The translations under genes and the position numbers were made by a program. Positions 7,776 through 15,917 of a stretch of 64,000 nt of DNA are shown piece after piece. The stretch lies in the IMG/VR virus record IMGVR_UViG_3300017971_000185, positions 421,683 to 485,682 of that record. One strand, 5' to 3'. The number at the start of each line of letters is the position of its first letter. Positions within the stretch are counted from its first letter, which is position 1. Below the pieces are notes generated by a model. That model ran no database searches. It saw nothing but the letters and a program-made list of their open reading frames with translations, and was not told the origin of the DNA. Source of the stretch: a virus.

Positions 7776-8843
7776 ATGTTGGATGCGATGACAAAAAATC
7801 CCCATCCAAGAGGAAGTGACGCCTATTGGGAGAGACGTTTGGAGCTTCTGCTGCGGCGAGGAAAGTTGTGTGCTTGTGGTTGTGCTGAGCCAATTCGAGT
7901 TAGTTTGGAGTGGCTCAAAGCGCAAGGCGCCCAGCGCAATGTATGGCTACCTAAATATCGTCCGGGGCATGCTCCGCTTATTTCTTGCGCTTGCGGGTGT
8001 GGAGAATTGATCGAGGCTGTTGATGAGCGAGGACAACCTAGAAAGGTACGGGATCGACAACACGCCGCTCGCATGACTCCGGGTCCGGTGGTGGATTGGG
8101 AGAAACGAGCGGCTGAATGGAATGCTCGGGCGCCCCTTTGCGCTTGTGGGTGTGGGTTGCGTCTTCACCGAACGCCGGATCAGATGCGTGCTCGTTTGCC
8201 GGATGCGAAGCATTACCCAGGACATGCACATCGTCGGTCGGGGTTACAGAGGCTTAACTCGATAGAGCGCAGCGTGGTTCTTGGTGTGCTTTTGGGTGAT
8301 GTGTCAATTTCTGTGCCGTGTAAAACACCGCGTTTGCAATTCACGCATGGGATTTCTCAACGTGAGTACACACTACACAAGATCCGAGTGTTAGAGCGAT
8401 TGTCTTGGTGGTGGCAAGAGACGCAGACAAGCGGATACACAGACAATCTTGGAATTCAAGCCTCCTCCTCTTGCGCGGTAGCCTTGGGGGAGATCTACGA
8501 GCTTGTCCGGCCCGGTGGCGGCCCAAAGCGGGTCACCGGCCGATGGCTAGATGAGATCGATGACAGAGCTTTGGCGTACTGGTTCATGGATGACGGATCG
8601 GTTTCTTTCAGTAACAAAAAGCTGTCTCACGCAGCTTTTCACACTGAAGCCTTTTCGGAGCAGGAACATGATTTGATGGTTGGGTGGTTTCGTAGTCGTG
8701 GCTATCTTCAGGTAGTCAAGGCTAAGGCTCGGGGGTATTGGTATCTGTATGTTCCTCGGAGCGACGCTGAAAGCCTGGTCAAAGCTGTTCGGCCTTTCGT
8801 TCCTGATTCGATGCGGTACAAGGTGAGGTGCGCTTGTGGCTAG
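7776..8843 (+). CDS. LAGLIDADG homing endonuclease inside fractured dnaX
   Basis: A 355-residue free-standing endonuclease. The N-terminal half has three repeats of a Cys-rich module (CACGCAEPI, CACGCGELI, CACGCGLRL), each followed by a Gly-His element such as YRPGHA or YPGHA, likely zinc-binding DNA-recognition units. The C-terminal half carries two LAGLIDADG-type motifs, VVLGVLLGDVSI and LAYWFMDDGSVSF. Enzymes of this type cut intein-less or gene-intact alleles and promote their own copying. It begins 9 bases after the intein-N stop and overlaps the intein-C start by 8 bases. The DNA is richer in T at third positions than its neighbours, in keeping with recent arrival. Confidence 0.85.
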   Translation: MLDAMTKNPHPRGSDAYWERRLELLLRRGKLCACGCAEPIRVSLEWLKAQGAQRNVWLPKYRPGHAPLISCACGCGELIEAVDERGQPRKVRDRQHAARMTPGPVVDWEKRAAEWNARAPLCACGCGLRLHRTPDQMRARLPDAKHYPGHAHRRSGLQRLNSIERSVVLGVLLGDVSISVPCKTPRLQFTHGISQREYTLHKIRVLERLSWWWQETQTSGYTDNLGIQASSSCAVALGEIYELVRPGGGPKRVTGRWLDEIDDRALAYWFMDDGSVSFSNKKLSHAAFHTEAFSEQEHDLMVGWFRSRGYLQVVKAKARGYWYLYVPRSDAESLVKAVRPFVPDSMRYKVRCACG

Positions 8844-8964
8844 GCTCGTGCGACGAATCCTCGCGGGGAAGAGGAAGGTTTATGATGTTGCTGTTGCTGG
8901 CAGCCATGCTTTCTTCGCCTATTCACGTGAGGGTAACGGTTGTCATGCTGTCCTGGCTCACAAC
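8836..8964 (+). mobile_element. split intein, C half (in DnaX)
   Basis: A 43-residue intein C segment. Block F is KVYDVAVAGSHAFFAYS and block G is AVLAHN followed by Cys+1, so the penultimate His, terminal Asn and Cys nucleophile needed for splicing are all present. Its GTG start overlaps the end of the endonuclease gene, so it is translated as a separate polypeptide and must associate with the N half at 7449-7763. Confidence 0.9.
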
Positions 8965-10035
8965 TGCCATGAGCTAAGTCGTCAAGCATTCGACGCCATG
9001 CTTCTGCCGATGGAGGACAACCGGCCCAACAGCCAGGACAAGAAGCTCGTGTGCATCTTCGCGACGACGGAGCCCGAGAAGATGCGACCGGCTGTCCTGT
9101 CCCGCTGCGCTCCCGCCTTCATCATCCGACCCTGCGCGCCTGCGCAGATCGCGGAGCGGCTGGGGCAGATCTGCACCGCTGAAGAGATCCCTCACCAGCC
9201 AGAGGCCCTGATGCTCATAGCCGAGGCCACGGAGTGCCACATCCGAGACGCCATCAAGGCTGTCGAGGGGGTCTCGATGGTCGGGGATGTGAGTCCTGAG
9301 AGCGTCCGCTCGTATCTCCAGATGGACGCCAATCCGATCTACCTGGAGGTTCTGGAGAACATCGGAAAGGACCAGAAAGCCCTCCTGGAAGCCATAGAGC
9401 GGCTTTTGCAGCACGTCGCCCCGGCCACTGCCTACGACAACCTGGCCGAGTTGGCAATGTTGGCATATCGGTTGGCAAATTTGGGAGTAGGAACCGTACC
9501 TTCATTTTTGGACAAGGACAAACTCAAAGAAGTCGGAGATCGCCATGGGGCATTTCTGATTGAAGCCGGGTCGAGATTTGCGAAGCGTCCGGGCCGGGTT
9601 TCGTCTGCAATGCTGCGTTGTGATTTGGCTGCACTTCATCAATTGGCGACTGGAGCGGTAGCCACGATCGTGCAGACCGAGACTCCTGTTGCCGTGCAGC
9701 CCACCGTGAGTGAAGGTTCTTCCGAGCCGAAAATCGTAGCTCCGCCTGCACCGAAAAAGACCGAAGATGCACCTTCCCCGTCCCCTGAAAAACCTTTACC
9801 GGACCCGGCTCCTGAGGAGCAGGCTGGTATTGTAGAGGGGTACGTGACTTCCACGGGTGTGTTTTGTGATCCACGTGCTGCACGTTCTAACCGGCAAGGC
9901 GCTCCGCAAGATGGTTCTCGCCAATCCTCTACTCTGTCTCCCGAAGACTTTGCGCAGCGTTTGGATGAACGGCTGCGGGAGTTGATTGACGAGAATGGGA
10001 GATCAGAGGGACCGGGTTACCTGGGTGGCTCTTGA
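8836..10035 (+). CDS. dnaX: split-intein C half fused to DnaX C-terminal part
   Basis: A GTG-started 399-residue protein. Residues 1-43 are the intein C segment; the extein then resumes with CHELSRQAFDAMLLP, completing the Walker B/sensor region of DnaX, followed by FATTEPEKMRPAVLSRC (sensor 1/SRC arginine finger) and the AAA+ lid and collar domains. The last roughly 110 residues are Pro/Ala-rich (PAPKKTEDAPSPSPEKP), like the linker of tau. After trans-splicing, DnaX would be about 483 residues. The gene overlaps the endonuclease gene before it and the NusG-like gene after it. Confidence 0.9.
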   Translation: MARLVRRILAGKRKVYDVAVAGSHAFFAYSREGNGCHAVLAHNCHELSRQAFDAMLLPMEDNRPNSQDKKLVCIFATTEPEKMRPAVLSRCAPAFIIRPCAPAQIAERLGQICTAEEIPHQPEALMLIAEATECHIRDAIKAVEGVSMVGDVSPESVRSYLQMDANPIYLEVLENIGKDQKALLEAIERLLQHVAPATAYDNLAELAMLAYRLANLGVGTVPSFLDKDKLKEVGDRHGAFLIEAGSRFAKRPGRVSSAMLRCDLAALHQLATGAVATIVQTETPVAVQPTVSEGSSEPKIVAPPAPKKTEDAPSPSPEKPLPDPAPEEQAGIVEGYVTSTGVFCDPRAARSNRQGAPQDGSRQSSTLSPEDFAQRLDERLRELIDENGRSEGPGYLGGS

Positions 10036-10546
10036 GCTATCCAAGCAGGGCGAGCAAAAGGTCGAAGACGGGTCTCTGGTCACCGATATCCGTGAAGCTC
10101 TGGGCGTAGATGAGGACTGGCCCGTGTTCGTGCCAGCGAAGGTCTACGCCAAAGGCGGCAAGCAAATCACCATCCACCTAATGGAAGGATATGCTTTCAT
10201 AGCTTCGGGGTTGGACGAAGTAGACTATTTCAAATTGGAGAGTGACACGAAGCTAGTTTCAAAGGTCATGTCTGCAATCTCACCCTCCGGTGTGAAGGTT
10301 CTGAGTACGATTGCGGATATTGAAATACAGAGTTTGCGTCGACAATTGATGGAGCGTATTGCGTCAGATATCTCACCTGGCATGAAGGTTCATGTGACCG
10401 AAGGTAAGTATCGTGGTTTGGACGGAGAGGTGCTTCTGATCTTGGACGACTGTGCTATAGTCCACATCGGTTTGCGGTCGTTGCAGACGATGGCCCGGAT
10501 TCCTCGGGTGTTTCTGGATGCGAGCATTGACAAAGGTGTTGTTTGA
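9995..10546 (+). CDS. NusG-like transcription factor
   Basis: A 183-residue protein with an N-terminal NGN-like domain (VTWVALELSKQGEQKVED ... FVPAKVYAKGG ... GYAFIASGLDE) and a C-terminal KOW motif (ISPGMKVHVTEGKYRGLDGE). NusG/RfaH-family proteins bind the RNA polymerase clamp and promote elongation or antitermination. A phage copy immediately before a sigma-like gene and the virion genes suggests control of late transcription. The ATG at 9995 is preferred to an in-frame TTG at 9986; both overlap the dnaX end. Confidence 0.75.
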   Translation: MGDQRDRVTWVALELSKQGEQKVEDGSLVTDIREALGVDEDWPVFVPAKVYAKGGKQITIHLMEGYAFIASGLDEVDYFKLESDTKLVSKVMSAISPSGVKVLSTIADIEIQSLRRQLMERIASDISPGMKVHVTEGKYRGLDGEVLLILDDCAIVHIGLRSLQTMARIPRVFLDASIDKGVV

Positions 10547-11157
10547 TGGCGACGCGATGGACGGATTGCCGGTCAGTTGATCCTGCCGAGTTAGAGGCTC
10601 GGTACTCGGTTGACGACTTGATGGACTTCATCGAGTCAACGGTCAACGATGAGCCTTCCGAAGAGGCGCAACGAAACCTGGAGCGCATTCGGGAGATCAT
10701 CGAGGATCTCCCACCGCGTGAAGCTGACTTCGTGGAGTTGTACTTCTTTCGTCACCTGAAACAAACAGACATTGCAAACATCTTCAAGGTCAGTCAGCCG
10801 ACTGTCTGCTACCGACTGCAACGAGCAACCCTACGCATTCAGTTTATGCTCTCGTTGCCTGATGTGACGGCGGAGGAGATCGAGGAAGCAATGCGTGGCT
10901 TCTTGGCTGATCCGAAGGATGTTGAGATCATGGTGCTCATGTACAAGACCACGTGTCAGAGCGAGGTCGCAAAGCGTCTGGGCGTCACGCAAGGTCTCGT
11001 GCGACATCGGTTCATGCGAGCCACGCAGAAGATGCAGAACAATGAGGAGATGGAGACCTACGCTCAGGTCTTCGATGCCATCAGCAGAAACCTCAACATT
11101 CTTCGCGAAGTACAACGCAACGCTTGGGATGCCCGAGTAACGCACGTCGTGGACTAG
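10546..11157 (+). CDS. sigma-70 region-4-like protein with two HTH units
   Basis: A 203-residue protein with a sigma region 4 pattern (LPPREADFVELYFFRHLKQ, then TDIANIFKVSQPTVCYRLQR) and a second similar helix-turn-helix (QSEVAKRLGVTQGLVRHRFM). No region 2 is evident, so it may act as a divergent late sigma factor or as a region-4 transcription activator. The ATG at 10546 overlaps the stop of the NusG-like gene (tgATG), implying co-translation. Both would act on RNA polymerase just before the virion operons start. Confidence 0.7.
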   Translation: MATRWTDCRSVDPAELEARYSVDDLMDFIESTVNDEPSEEAQRNLERIREIIEDLPPREADFVELYFFRHLKQTDIANIFKVSQPTVCYRLQRATLRIQFMLSLPDVTAEEIEEAMRGFLADPKDVEIMVLMYKTTCQSEVAKRLGVTQGLVRHRFMRATQKMQNNEEMETYAQVFDAISRNLNILREVQRNAWDARVTHVVD

Positions 11158-11162
11158 CGATA

Positions 11163-11173
11163 GTCCGCCTATG
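11163..11173 (+). promoter_or_regulatory. candidate late promoter motif (CCTAT type)
   Basis: The sequence gtccgcctat lies between the sigma-like gene and the lipoprotein gene. The same core recurs at 11859-11868 (actccgcctat), 16256-16263 (cctcctat), 550-556 (cacctat) and 29275-29279 (cctat), in each case in the short gap before a gene. It could be an element read by the phage sigma-like protein. Evidence is positional only. Confidence 0.3.
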
Positions 11174-11197
11174 ACACGTCAAGCACAGGAGAAGGTC

Positions 11198-11767
11198 ATG
11201 TCTCGATTCGCAAAATTCATGTCGGTGGTTGCTCTTATTGGGCTCATGGCTGGGTCCACGGGCTGCAAGGTCAAGAAGCAAACCGCTAGTCCCGAGGACT
11301 ACTACCCGCTCATTCTCATCGCCCTGGACGGTGGCAAGACCGCCGCCATGATCGGACGCAACGAATTCATCGAGAAGAAGAATTTCGGCGGGTGCGTGGC
11401 AACGGAGGTTCTGATCTCGGGGTTCGGTTCGGCGCAGGATGTGCTGTCGGGGAAGATGCAGGACAAGATCGTTCTTCCTGCGATGGAGCTAGACCTTGAA
11501 GAGTGCCTGGCGATCAAGGGCGACACGCCGCAGGGACACGAAGATCTGGTTCCGCTCATCGAGGGCGTCTCCGGCATAGCTCTCATGACCGGCGAGTTTT
11601 ACGCCAAGAAACTCAAGCAGCACGACTGCAAGAAGGGGGTCGCCGCGCTGGGGGCCATTGCGTACATTCGGGGGTTGATCAAGCCCATCACCGATCAGGT
11701 CGCCGAGCCCGGTAGCATGATCTCGGTCCCGGCTGTCGAGATCACGTTTGACGAGTGTAGACGCTAG
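11198..11767 (+). CDS. phage-encoded lipoprotein
   Basis: A 189-residue protein with a lipoprotein signal peptide: a basic start (MSRFAKF), a hydrophobic stretch (SVVALIGLMAG) and the lipobox STGC, giving a lipidated Cys at residue 23. The mature part has several cysteines (NFGGC, LEEC, HDC, FDEC) and no recognised domain. Phage lipoproteins often act in superinfection exclusion or lysis. The ATG at 11198 has the ribosome site aggaga; an in-frame ATG at 11171 would put a charged extension before the signal. Confidence 0.7.
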   Translation: MSRFAKFMSVVALIGLMAGSTGCKVKKQTASPEDYYPLILIALDGGKTAAMIGRNEFIEKKNFGGCVATEVLISGFGSAQDVLSGKMQDKIVLPAMELDLEECLAIKGDTPQGHEDLVPLIEGVSGIALMTGEFYAKKLKQHDCKKGVAALGAIAYIRGLIKPITDQVAEPGSMISVPAVEITFDECRR

Positions 11768-11783
11768 TTCCGCCCACGGCAGC

Positions 11784-11820
11784 CAGAAACCGGGCTCTGG
11801 GCTCCAGGGTCCGGTTTCTG
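11784..11820 (+). terminator. strong hairpin, likely terminator
   Basis: A perfect 10-bp inverted repeat (cagaaaccgg at 11784-11793 and its complement at 11811-11820) encloses a second small stem (ctgg/ccag). It follows the lipoprotein stop by 16 bases. There is no long T run after it, so it may be a factor-assisted terminator or a processing hairpin. Confidence 0.6.
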
Positions 11821-11858
11821 CGTTTCTGGGCCTTTCAGGGGCTCCTGGGCCGGTACTC

Positions 11859-11868
11859 CGCCTATCCG
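11859..11868 (+). promoter_or_regulatory. candidate late promoter motif (CCTAT type)
   Basis: Second clear copy of the tccgcctat motif seen at 11165, here placed after the terminator hairpin and about 30 bases before the next gene. This is where a promoter for the virion-protein operon would be expected. Confidence 0.35.
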
Positions 11869-11896
11869 TCCCATTTGAGTAGGACTCCTCTACCTC

Positions 11897-12223
11897 ATGG
11901 AAAAGAAACCATCTGAGCGGCGGATCATCATGGCTAAGAAGGTGGCCCGTGATTGGCTGCTGAAACGTGCCAAACCAGAGTATCGATTCCGGGTTTACCA
12001 CAACCAGGATTCGGCGCCTTATGTGAGTTTGTTGCGGAGCTTTCGGGATGGTCGTTTCAAGCTCGCGGGTGTGGACCAGCTTCCCGATTTGGGGGTGAAG
12101 GAAGAGGTCGGCGGTTTCACAGTATGGTCGTCAGACTGGAAGGCGATCATGTCGCTCAAGACCTTCTTTGAGAAGAAGGGGATGGATACGTCGTGGATTT
12201 GGACCCGAGATGGTGATCGATGA
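11897..12223 (+). CDS. hypothetical virion-cluster protein
   Basis: A 108-residue basic protein of unknown function. An alternative start at 11930 (MAKKVARDWLLKRAKPEYRF) is attractive because the motif KVARDWLLKRA resembles the short [RK]VAxxYLxxA motif found in other proteins of this cluster. The end overlaps the next gene by 4 bases. Confidence 0.6.
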   Translation: MEKKPSERRIIMAKKVARDWLLKRAKPEYRFRVYHNQDSAPYVSLLRSFRDGRFKLAGVDQLPDLGVKEEVGGFTVWSSDWKAIMSLKTFFEKKGMDTSWIWTRDGDR

Positions 12224-12648
12224 CCCTCTCACTGATCGAGTCAGCGTTCACGTACCGCTCGGAGAGCGGCGGACAGTCGTGGTACTACACCATCGTCCAG
12301 AACATGAATGGTGTGCTTGGGATTCGAGACATCCTCTCGCCCTACGGTCCTCTCTGCGATTCCAACACACAGATTCCGCAATTCGTTCTCGATGATCAGC
12401 AGACGGCCATCGGCCAGGTGGAGAATATCTTGGCTACCACAAGTGCGATCAATGGCATTCTGACGTTCACGAACGATACGAGTCAAACGGTGACGTTCGC
12501 GACACCCCTTTCCAACACGAGCTATCGCGTCCAGATTGCTCAACAAGACCCGGTGTACTTCTGGACGACAAACAAAACTCTCACCGGCTTCACCATCAAC
12601 GCGAGCATCTCGTTTACGGGGTTCGTGGGCTTCGATCTGTTCGTGTAG
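12220..12648 (+). CDS. putative fibre / receptor-binding protein
   Basis: A 142-residue beta-rich protein. The C-terminal segment (TFTNDTSQTVTFATPLSN, then SYRVQIAQQDPVYFW and ending FVGFDLFV) has the pattern of the small beta-sandwich tips seen at the ends of many phage fibres. The end of the long beta-helix protein at 13719 has the same style. Likely a surface appendage that contacts the host. The function is inferred from composition and neighbours. Confidence 0.5.
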   Translation: MTLSLIESAFTYRSESGGQSWYYTIVQNMNGVLGIRDILSPYGPLCDSNTQIPQFVLDDQQTAIGQVENILATTSAINGILTFTNDTSQTVTFATPLSNTSYRVQIAQQDPVYFWTTNKTLTGFTINASISFTGFVGFDLFV

Positions 12649-12656
12649 GAGGACTC

Positions 12657-13709
12657 ATGTCGCTACGCAAGAGAGTCTTGAAGCTGGCTTATCAACGGGA
12701 GGATCTGCGGTCCTATCTGTTGCCTTTGATCGAGAAGGATGCGGGCGCTCTGGGTAGTCTTTCCAAGCAGATTGAGAAGCTACAGGGTGTCGATAGCGTC
12801 AAGGTGATTTCGGACAAGCCGACTTTGAACGGGAAACGAGAGGTTATCCTTGGGATCTACATGGACGCTGAGATTGGAGCTACGAAAGGTCGTCAACACC
12901 TAACGAGGCTCGTCCGCAAGGAGCTAGACCGCGCGGTATCGAAGTATCCAGTTGTCATGATTCGAATGTTGTCCCCAAGCCCTGGTCTAGATCCCTTCGG
13001 TCGTCCGGGGGTGGGGTGGGACACGCATCGCGAGAGGTTCCAGAAATACTACTCGGAACATCCCTACAAACTCATTTTGGAGACAGAGCCGGGAGTGTTG
13101 CGGACGGCCAAGGACTTTTGGGTGGAGCTTCGCGAGTTGCCTCCGGTGCTTCAGCGGGCTCTCAAGTCCGTGGGATACCGGCGCAAGGACATTCGAGTCG
13201 AGCCGGACACGACCTACAGTCCGAGCGAAGGGTCGGCCAGTGCTTCGGGACAGCGCGGCTACGTCATCGTCGTCAACATGCAGACGGGTCAGATGAAAAC
13301 GGAGATGGGCTCGTGGGGCGGCCCCAACCCCTTCGAGCGCAAGCAGGTTGATCTGGATCGGCGCAACTACCCCATCCCGGCCAACGGAGCTGTGGTTGTT
13401 GGCGAATCGGGTGGTCGTGGCTCCTTTGCCCGCATCAAAGTCAACCCATCCAACCTGTCGGCCATTCTTCCGTCTGGGGATGAGGACAAACTTCCTCCCG
13501 ATGAGCAGAAGGCTCTCAACATCATCGGCGGGATCAAGGGCGGTCACCGGGTCCGCTACTTCGAACGCAATAACCTTGGCCCCTACGACTTTCGGGCTAA
13601 CCCCCTTCTCCAGTCGCTCGCCAAGAAGGGGATGATCAAAGCCAACCGGGCTGGGGCGATGAAGATCACCACGAAGGGGCGCAACGCCATGACGCGGGAG
13701 ATCCTCTAG
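12657..13709 (+). CDS. virion-associated protein with LRKxVLKLA leader
   Basis: A 350-residue protein beginning MSLRKRVLKLAYQREDLRSY, an N-terminal leader shared with the proteins encoded at 15918, 18903 and 21535. The rest is unrecognised; it includes a Gly/Ser-rich section and a winged-helix-like end (LLQSLAKKGMIKANRAGAMK, ITTKGRNAMTREIL). A strong ribosome site (aggaggact) precedes the ATG. The repeated leader suggests a common targeting signal rather than a common function. Confidence 0.6.
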   Translation: MSLRKRVLKLAYQREDLRSYLLPLIEKDAGALGSLSKQIEKLQGVDSVKVISDKPTLNGKREVILGIYMDAEIGATKGRQHLTRLVRKELDRAVSKYPVVMIRMLSPSPGLDPFGRPGVGWDTHRERFQKYYSEHPYKLILETEPGVLRTAKDFWVELRELPPVLQRALKSVGYRRKDIRVEPDTTYSPSEGSASASGQRGYVIVVNMQTGQMKTEMGSWGGPNPFERKQVDLDRRNYPIPANGAVVVGESGGRGSFARIKVNPSNLSAILPSGDEDKLPPDEQKALNIIGGIKGGHRVRYFERNNLGPYDFRANPLLQSLAKKGMIKANRAGAMKITTKGRNAMTREIL

Positions 13710-13718
13710 GAGCAACTC

Positions 13719-15347
13719 ATGGCACAGCCCCCGCTCAAACTCGATGCTCTGGAAATCGTCGGCGATAGTGGCGTTGGTGTTCGGCTAATCGAGTCGGACG
13801 CGACAACCGGAGAGCTTCTCTTTTCGGATGCTGTTGTAAGCGCTCGCAAGCTGGCCGAAATCATCGGTTTGCAGGGTGTCGATGGTGTGATCGTTTGCGG
13901 CTCTGGCGATGGCGTGAGCAAGGACGCGGACAACAACCCGATCACGACCCTTCAGGCAGCCTTTGCGGCGGTTCCCACGTCAGCGAGCGCCTCGAATCCC
14001 TGGCTCATTCTTCTAATGCCGGGGGTCTACATCGAGGATGTTTACGCTGATCGTGACGGCGTCCAGGTCCGGGGACTCGGAAACGTCATCGTTCGGAACG
14101 CCACTGCGAACGATACGCTCACTATCTTGGAGGGACCTTTCTCGGTGCCTCGGCGTGTGACCTTTGAAGGCGTGCGCTTCGAGAACACCGACGTGTCGAG
14201 CGCTTGTGTCACGGTGACTTCTGCGCTCTACGCGACAGGCACGATCACGGTATCCGATGTGACGCTTGCGGGAGACACGGTTTCCATTGCCGGGATCACG
14301 CTCACGGCGATTGCGTCCGGTGTTCCGGTAGCGGGAGAATTTCTGCTTGGAGCCACGTTCATCGACACGGCCACGAATCTCACGACGGCAATCAACGATC
14401 CAATCAACACGCCGCTTGACACGACGGTTAAGGCATTTTCCAGCGGTCCGGTGATCACGCTTCGAGCGCAGGTACCTGGGTTGGCTGGAAATGCGATTAC
14501 GATGGCAACTTCTGTGCCGGCAACTTTTGTGCTTTCGGGAGCCACGCTGGCTGGTGGGGTAGATTCGGCTGCCGGTTCTACGGTTGCGAACGATCATATC
14601 GCGTTTCTCAACTGCGACTTCGTTCCGGCCGGAGTGACGGGCCAGTACATGAACCTGGCGTCGATCAACAACATCTACGTGCAGGGCGGCGACTGCGCCG
14701 GATCGAGCACCGGAGCTACGTTGATCTGTCACGAGTGTGCTCGGTTTGAGGTTGTCGGACTCGGCAACGTTTCTCGAATCGACCTTCGTTACGATTCAGG
14801 CGGCACGTTGCCGTCCATCGCGACATCCACCTACACGTTGCGCGACATGACGGTTTCGACGGCGGTCACGGCAACGTTTGTTGGGGTGGTCGGGAGCCTA
14901 GATGTTCGCTCGTCTCGGCTAAGCGCAGCGTTTACGTTGTCTGGCGGGACGGCTTTGATTGCCAATTCGGACGTGAGCACTTCCACGACGGTGGGTGGGG
15001 GAGGCGCTCTCACGGCGCAAAACTCGTCTCTGGGTGCTCTGGATGTGACGGGTTCCTCGGCGGCTACACTGACGAATTGCACACGCGGCACCCTGACTGG
15101 AGACGGGACTTCCACCGTAGCGGAGACTCTCTCGGTTGGGTCGCTCGCATTCGCCGCTGCACCAGCAGCGACATTCACGTTCCCGGTTCCCCAGCCAGAT
15201 GCAGCCTACACCGTGCATCTCGATTCGGCCATCTTGCCTGGGGCGGTTGCGGACATTCCGGTTGTGACTTCTCGATCGGCAGCCAGTTTCACGGTGACGT
15301 TCGGCGCACCACAGACGACCACGGTCGGTTTCACGGTAACGAGGTAA
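13719..15347 (+). CDS. beta-helix tail fibre / tailspike-like protein
   Basis: A 542-residue protein with the pectate-lyase-like start common in phage spikes (ITTLQAAFAAVPTSA, then PWLILLMPGVYIEDVYADRD) and many short beta turns (VRGLGNVIVRNATANDTLTI). An inserted domain near residues 165-285 (TLAGDTVSIAGITLTAIASG ... TNLTTAINDP ... LAGNAITMATS) is a module also found in the protein at 20934. The C-terminus ends in a beta-sandwich tip. It probably recognises or degrades a surface polysaccharide; no catalytic residues can be assigned by eye. Confidence 0.65.
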   Translation: MAQPPLKLDALEIVGDSGVGVRLIESDATTGELLFSDAVVSARKLAEIIGLQGVDGVIVCGSGDGVSKDADNNPITTLQAAFAAVPTSASASNPWLILLMPGVYIEDVYADRDGVQVRGLGNVIVRNATANDTLTILEGPFSVPRRVTFEGVRFENTDVSSACVTVTSALYATGTITVSDVTLAGDTVSIAGITLTAIASGVPVAGEFLLGATFIDTATNLTTAINDPINTPLDTTVKAFSSGPVITLRAQVPGLAGNAITMATSVPATFVLSGATLAGGVDSAAGSTVANDHIAFLNCDFVPAGVTGQYMNLASINNIYVQGGDCAGSSTGATLICHECARFEVVGLGNVSRIDLRYDSGGTLPSIATSTYTLRDMTVSTAVTATFVGVVGSLDVRSSRLSAAFTLSGGTALIANSDVSTSTTVGGGGALTAQNSSLGALDVTGSSAATLTNCTRGTLTGDGTSTVAETLSVGSLAFAAAPAATFTFPVPQPDAAYTVHLDSAILPGAVADIPVVTSRSAASFTVTFGAPQTTTVGFTVTR

Positions 15348-15350
15348 TCA

Positions 15351-15914
15351 ATGAGTGGTGACCCCTTCGATCCCTATGCCAGCATTACGCTGGGCCCCGA
15401 CACCGATGTGATGGACTCCCACATCCAGGGCAAAAAGTTGGATGGGGGTCAGTTTGTTGCGGTTCGGAGCCTGACTGATCGTGAGCGTGAGAAGAATGCG
15501 TTGGCGGTTCCGGCGGTTGCGGGTACGCGCGTTGCTTTCGTGGCAAACATTGGTTCGGTTCTTCACTATGACTACATCCCTGATGAGGGCGTCGAGGGAT
15601 CGGTTATCATGGTGCGGACGGCAGAGGGTGACTGCACGAGCCTGGGAGACAATGTGTTCGTGAGATGGGATGACGGGTACTTCATGCCCGTCTCTCGCTA
15701 CCACCTTCGGCCAGGAACCTCCGAGGACGCAAACCCTCCCACCATGCGCTTCGCCAGCCTTGGTGACTTGCACGGAACCTTCATTAGCTCGGACGACAAG
15801 ACAAGTGAGTTAGTCCACAAGAGCACGAAGGACCTGTGGAGCTTTGAGGAGAAGGACGGCGAGTATGTGATCAGCCGTTTGTTTGATGACACGGGAGAGC
15901 CCTTGAAAGGCTAG
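15351..15914 (+). CDS. hypothetical virion-cluster protein
   Basis: A 187-residue protein with a beta-rich middle (GSVIMVRTAEGDCTSLGDNV, then FVRWDDGYFMPVSRYHLRP) resembling an SH3-like barrel. A similar short barrel-like stretch occurs in the protein at 41447 (VRLFNGEDTDVGRVVAVWP). It starts 3 bases after the fibre gene and ends 3 bases before the next, so it belongs to the same operon. Function unknown. Confidence 0.55.
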   Translation: MSGDPFDPYASITLGPDTDVMDSHIQGKKLDGGQFVAVRSLTDREREKNALAVPAVAGTRVAFVANIGSVLHYDYIPDEGVEGSVIMVRTAEGDCTSLGDNVFVRWDDGYFMPVSRYHLRPGTSEDANPPTMRFASLGDLHGTFISSDDKTSELVHKSTKDLWSFEEKDGEYVISRLFDDTGEPLKG

Positions 15915-15917
15915 GCC

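Noticed and set aside
10546-11157. Complete sigma-70 factor
   Set aside because: No region 2 (-10 recognition) motif is visible; only region-4-like helix-turn-helix units are supported.
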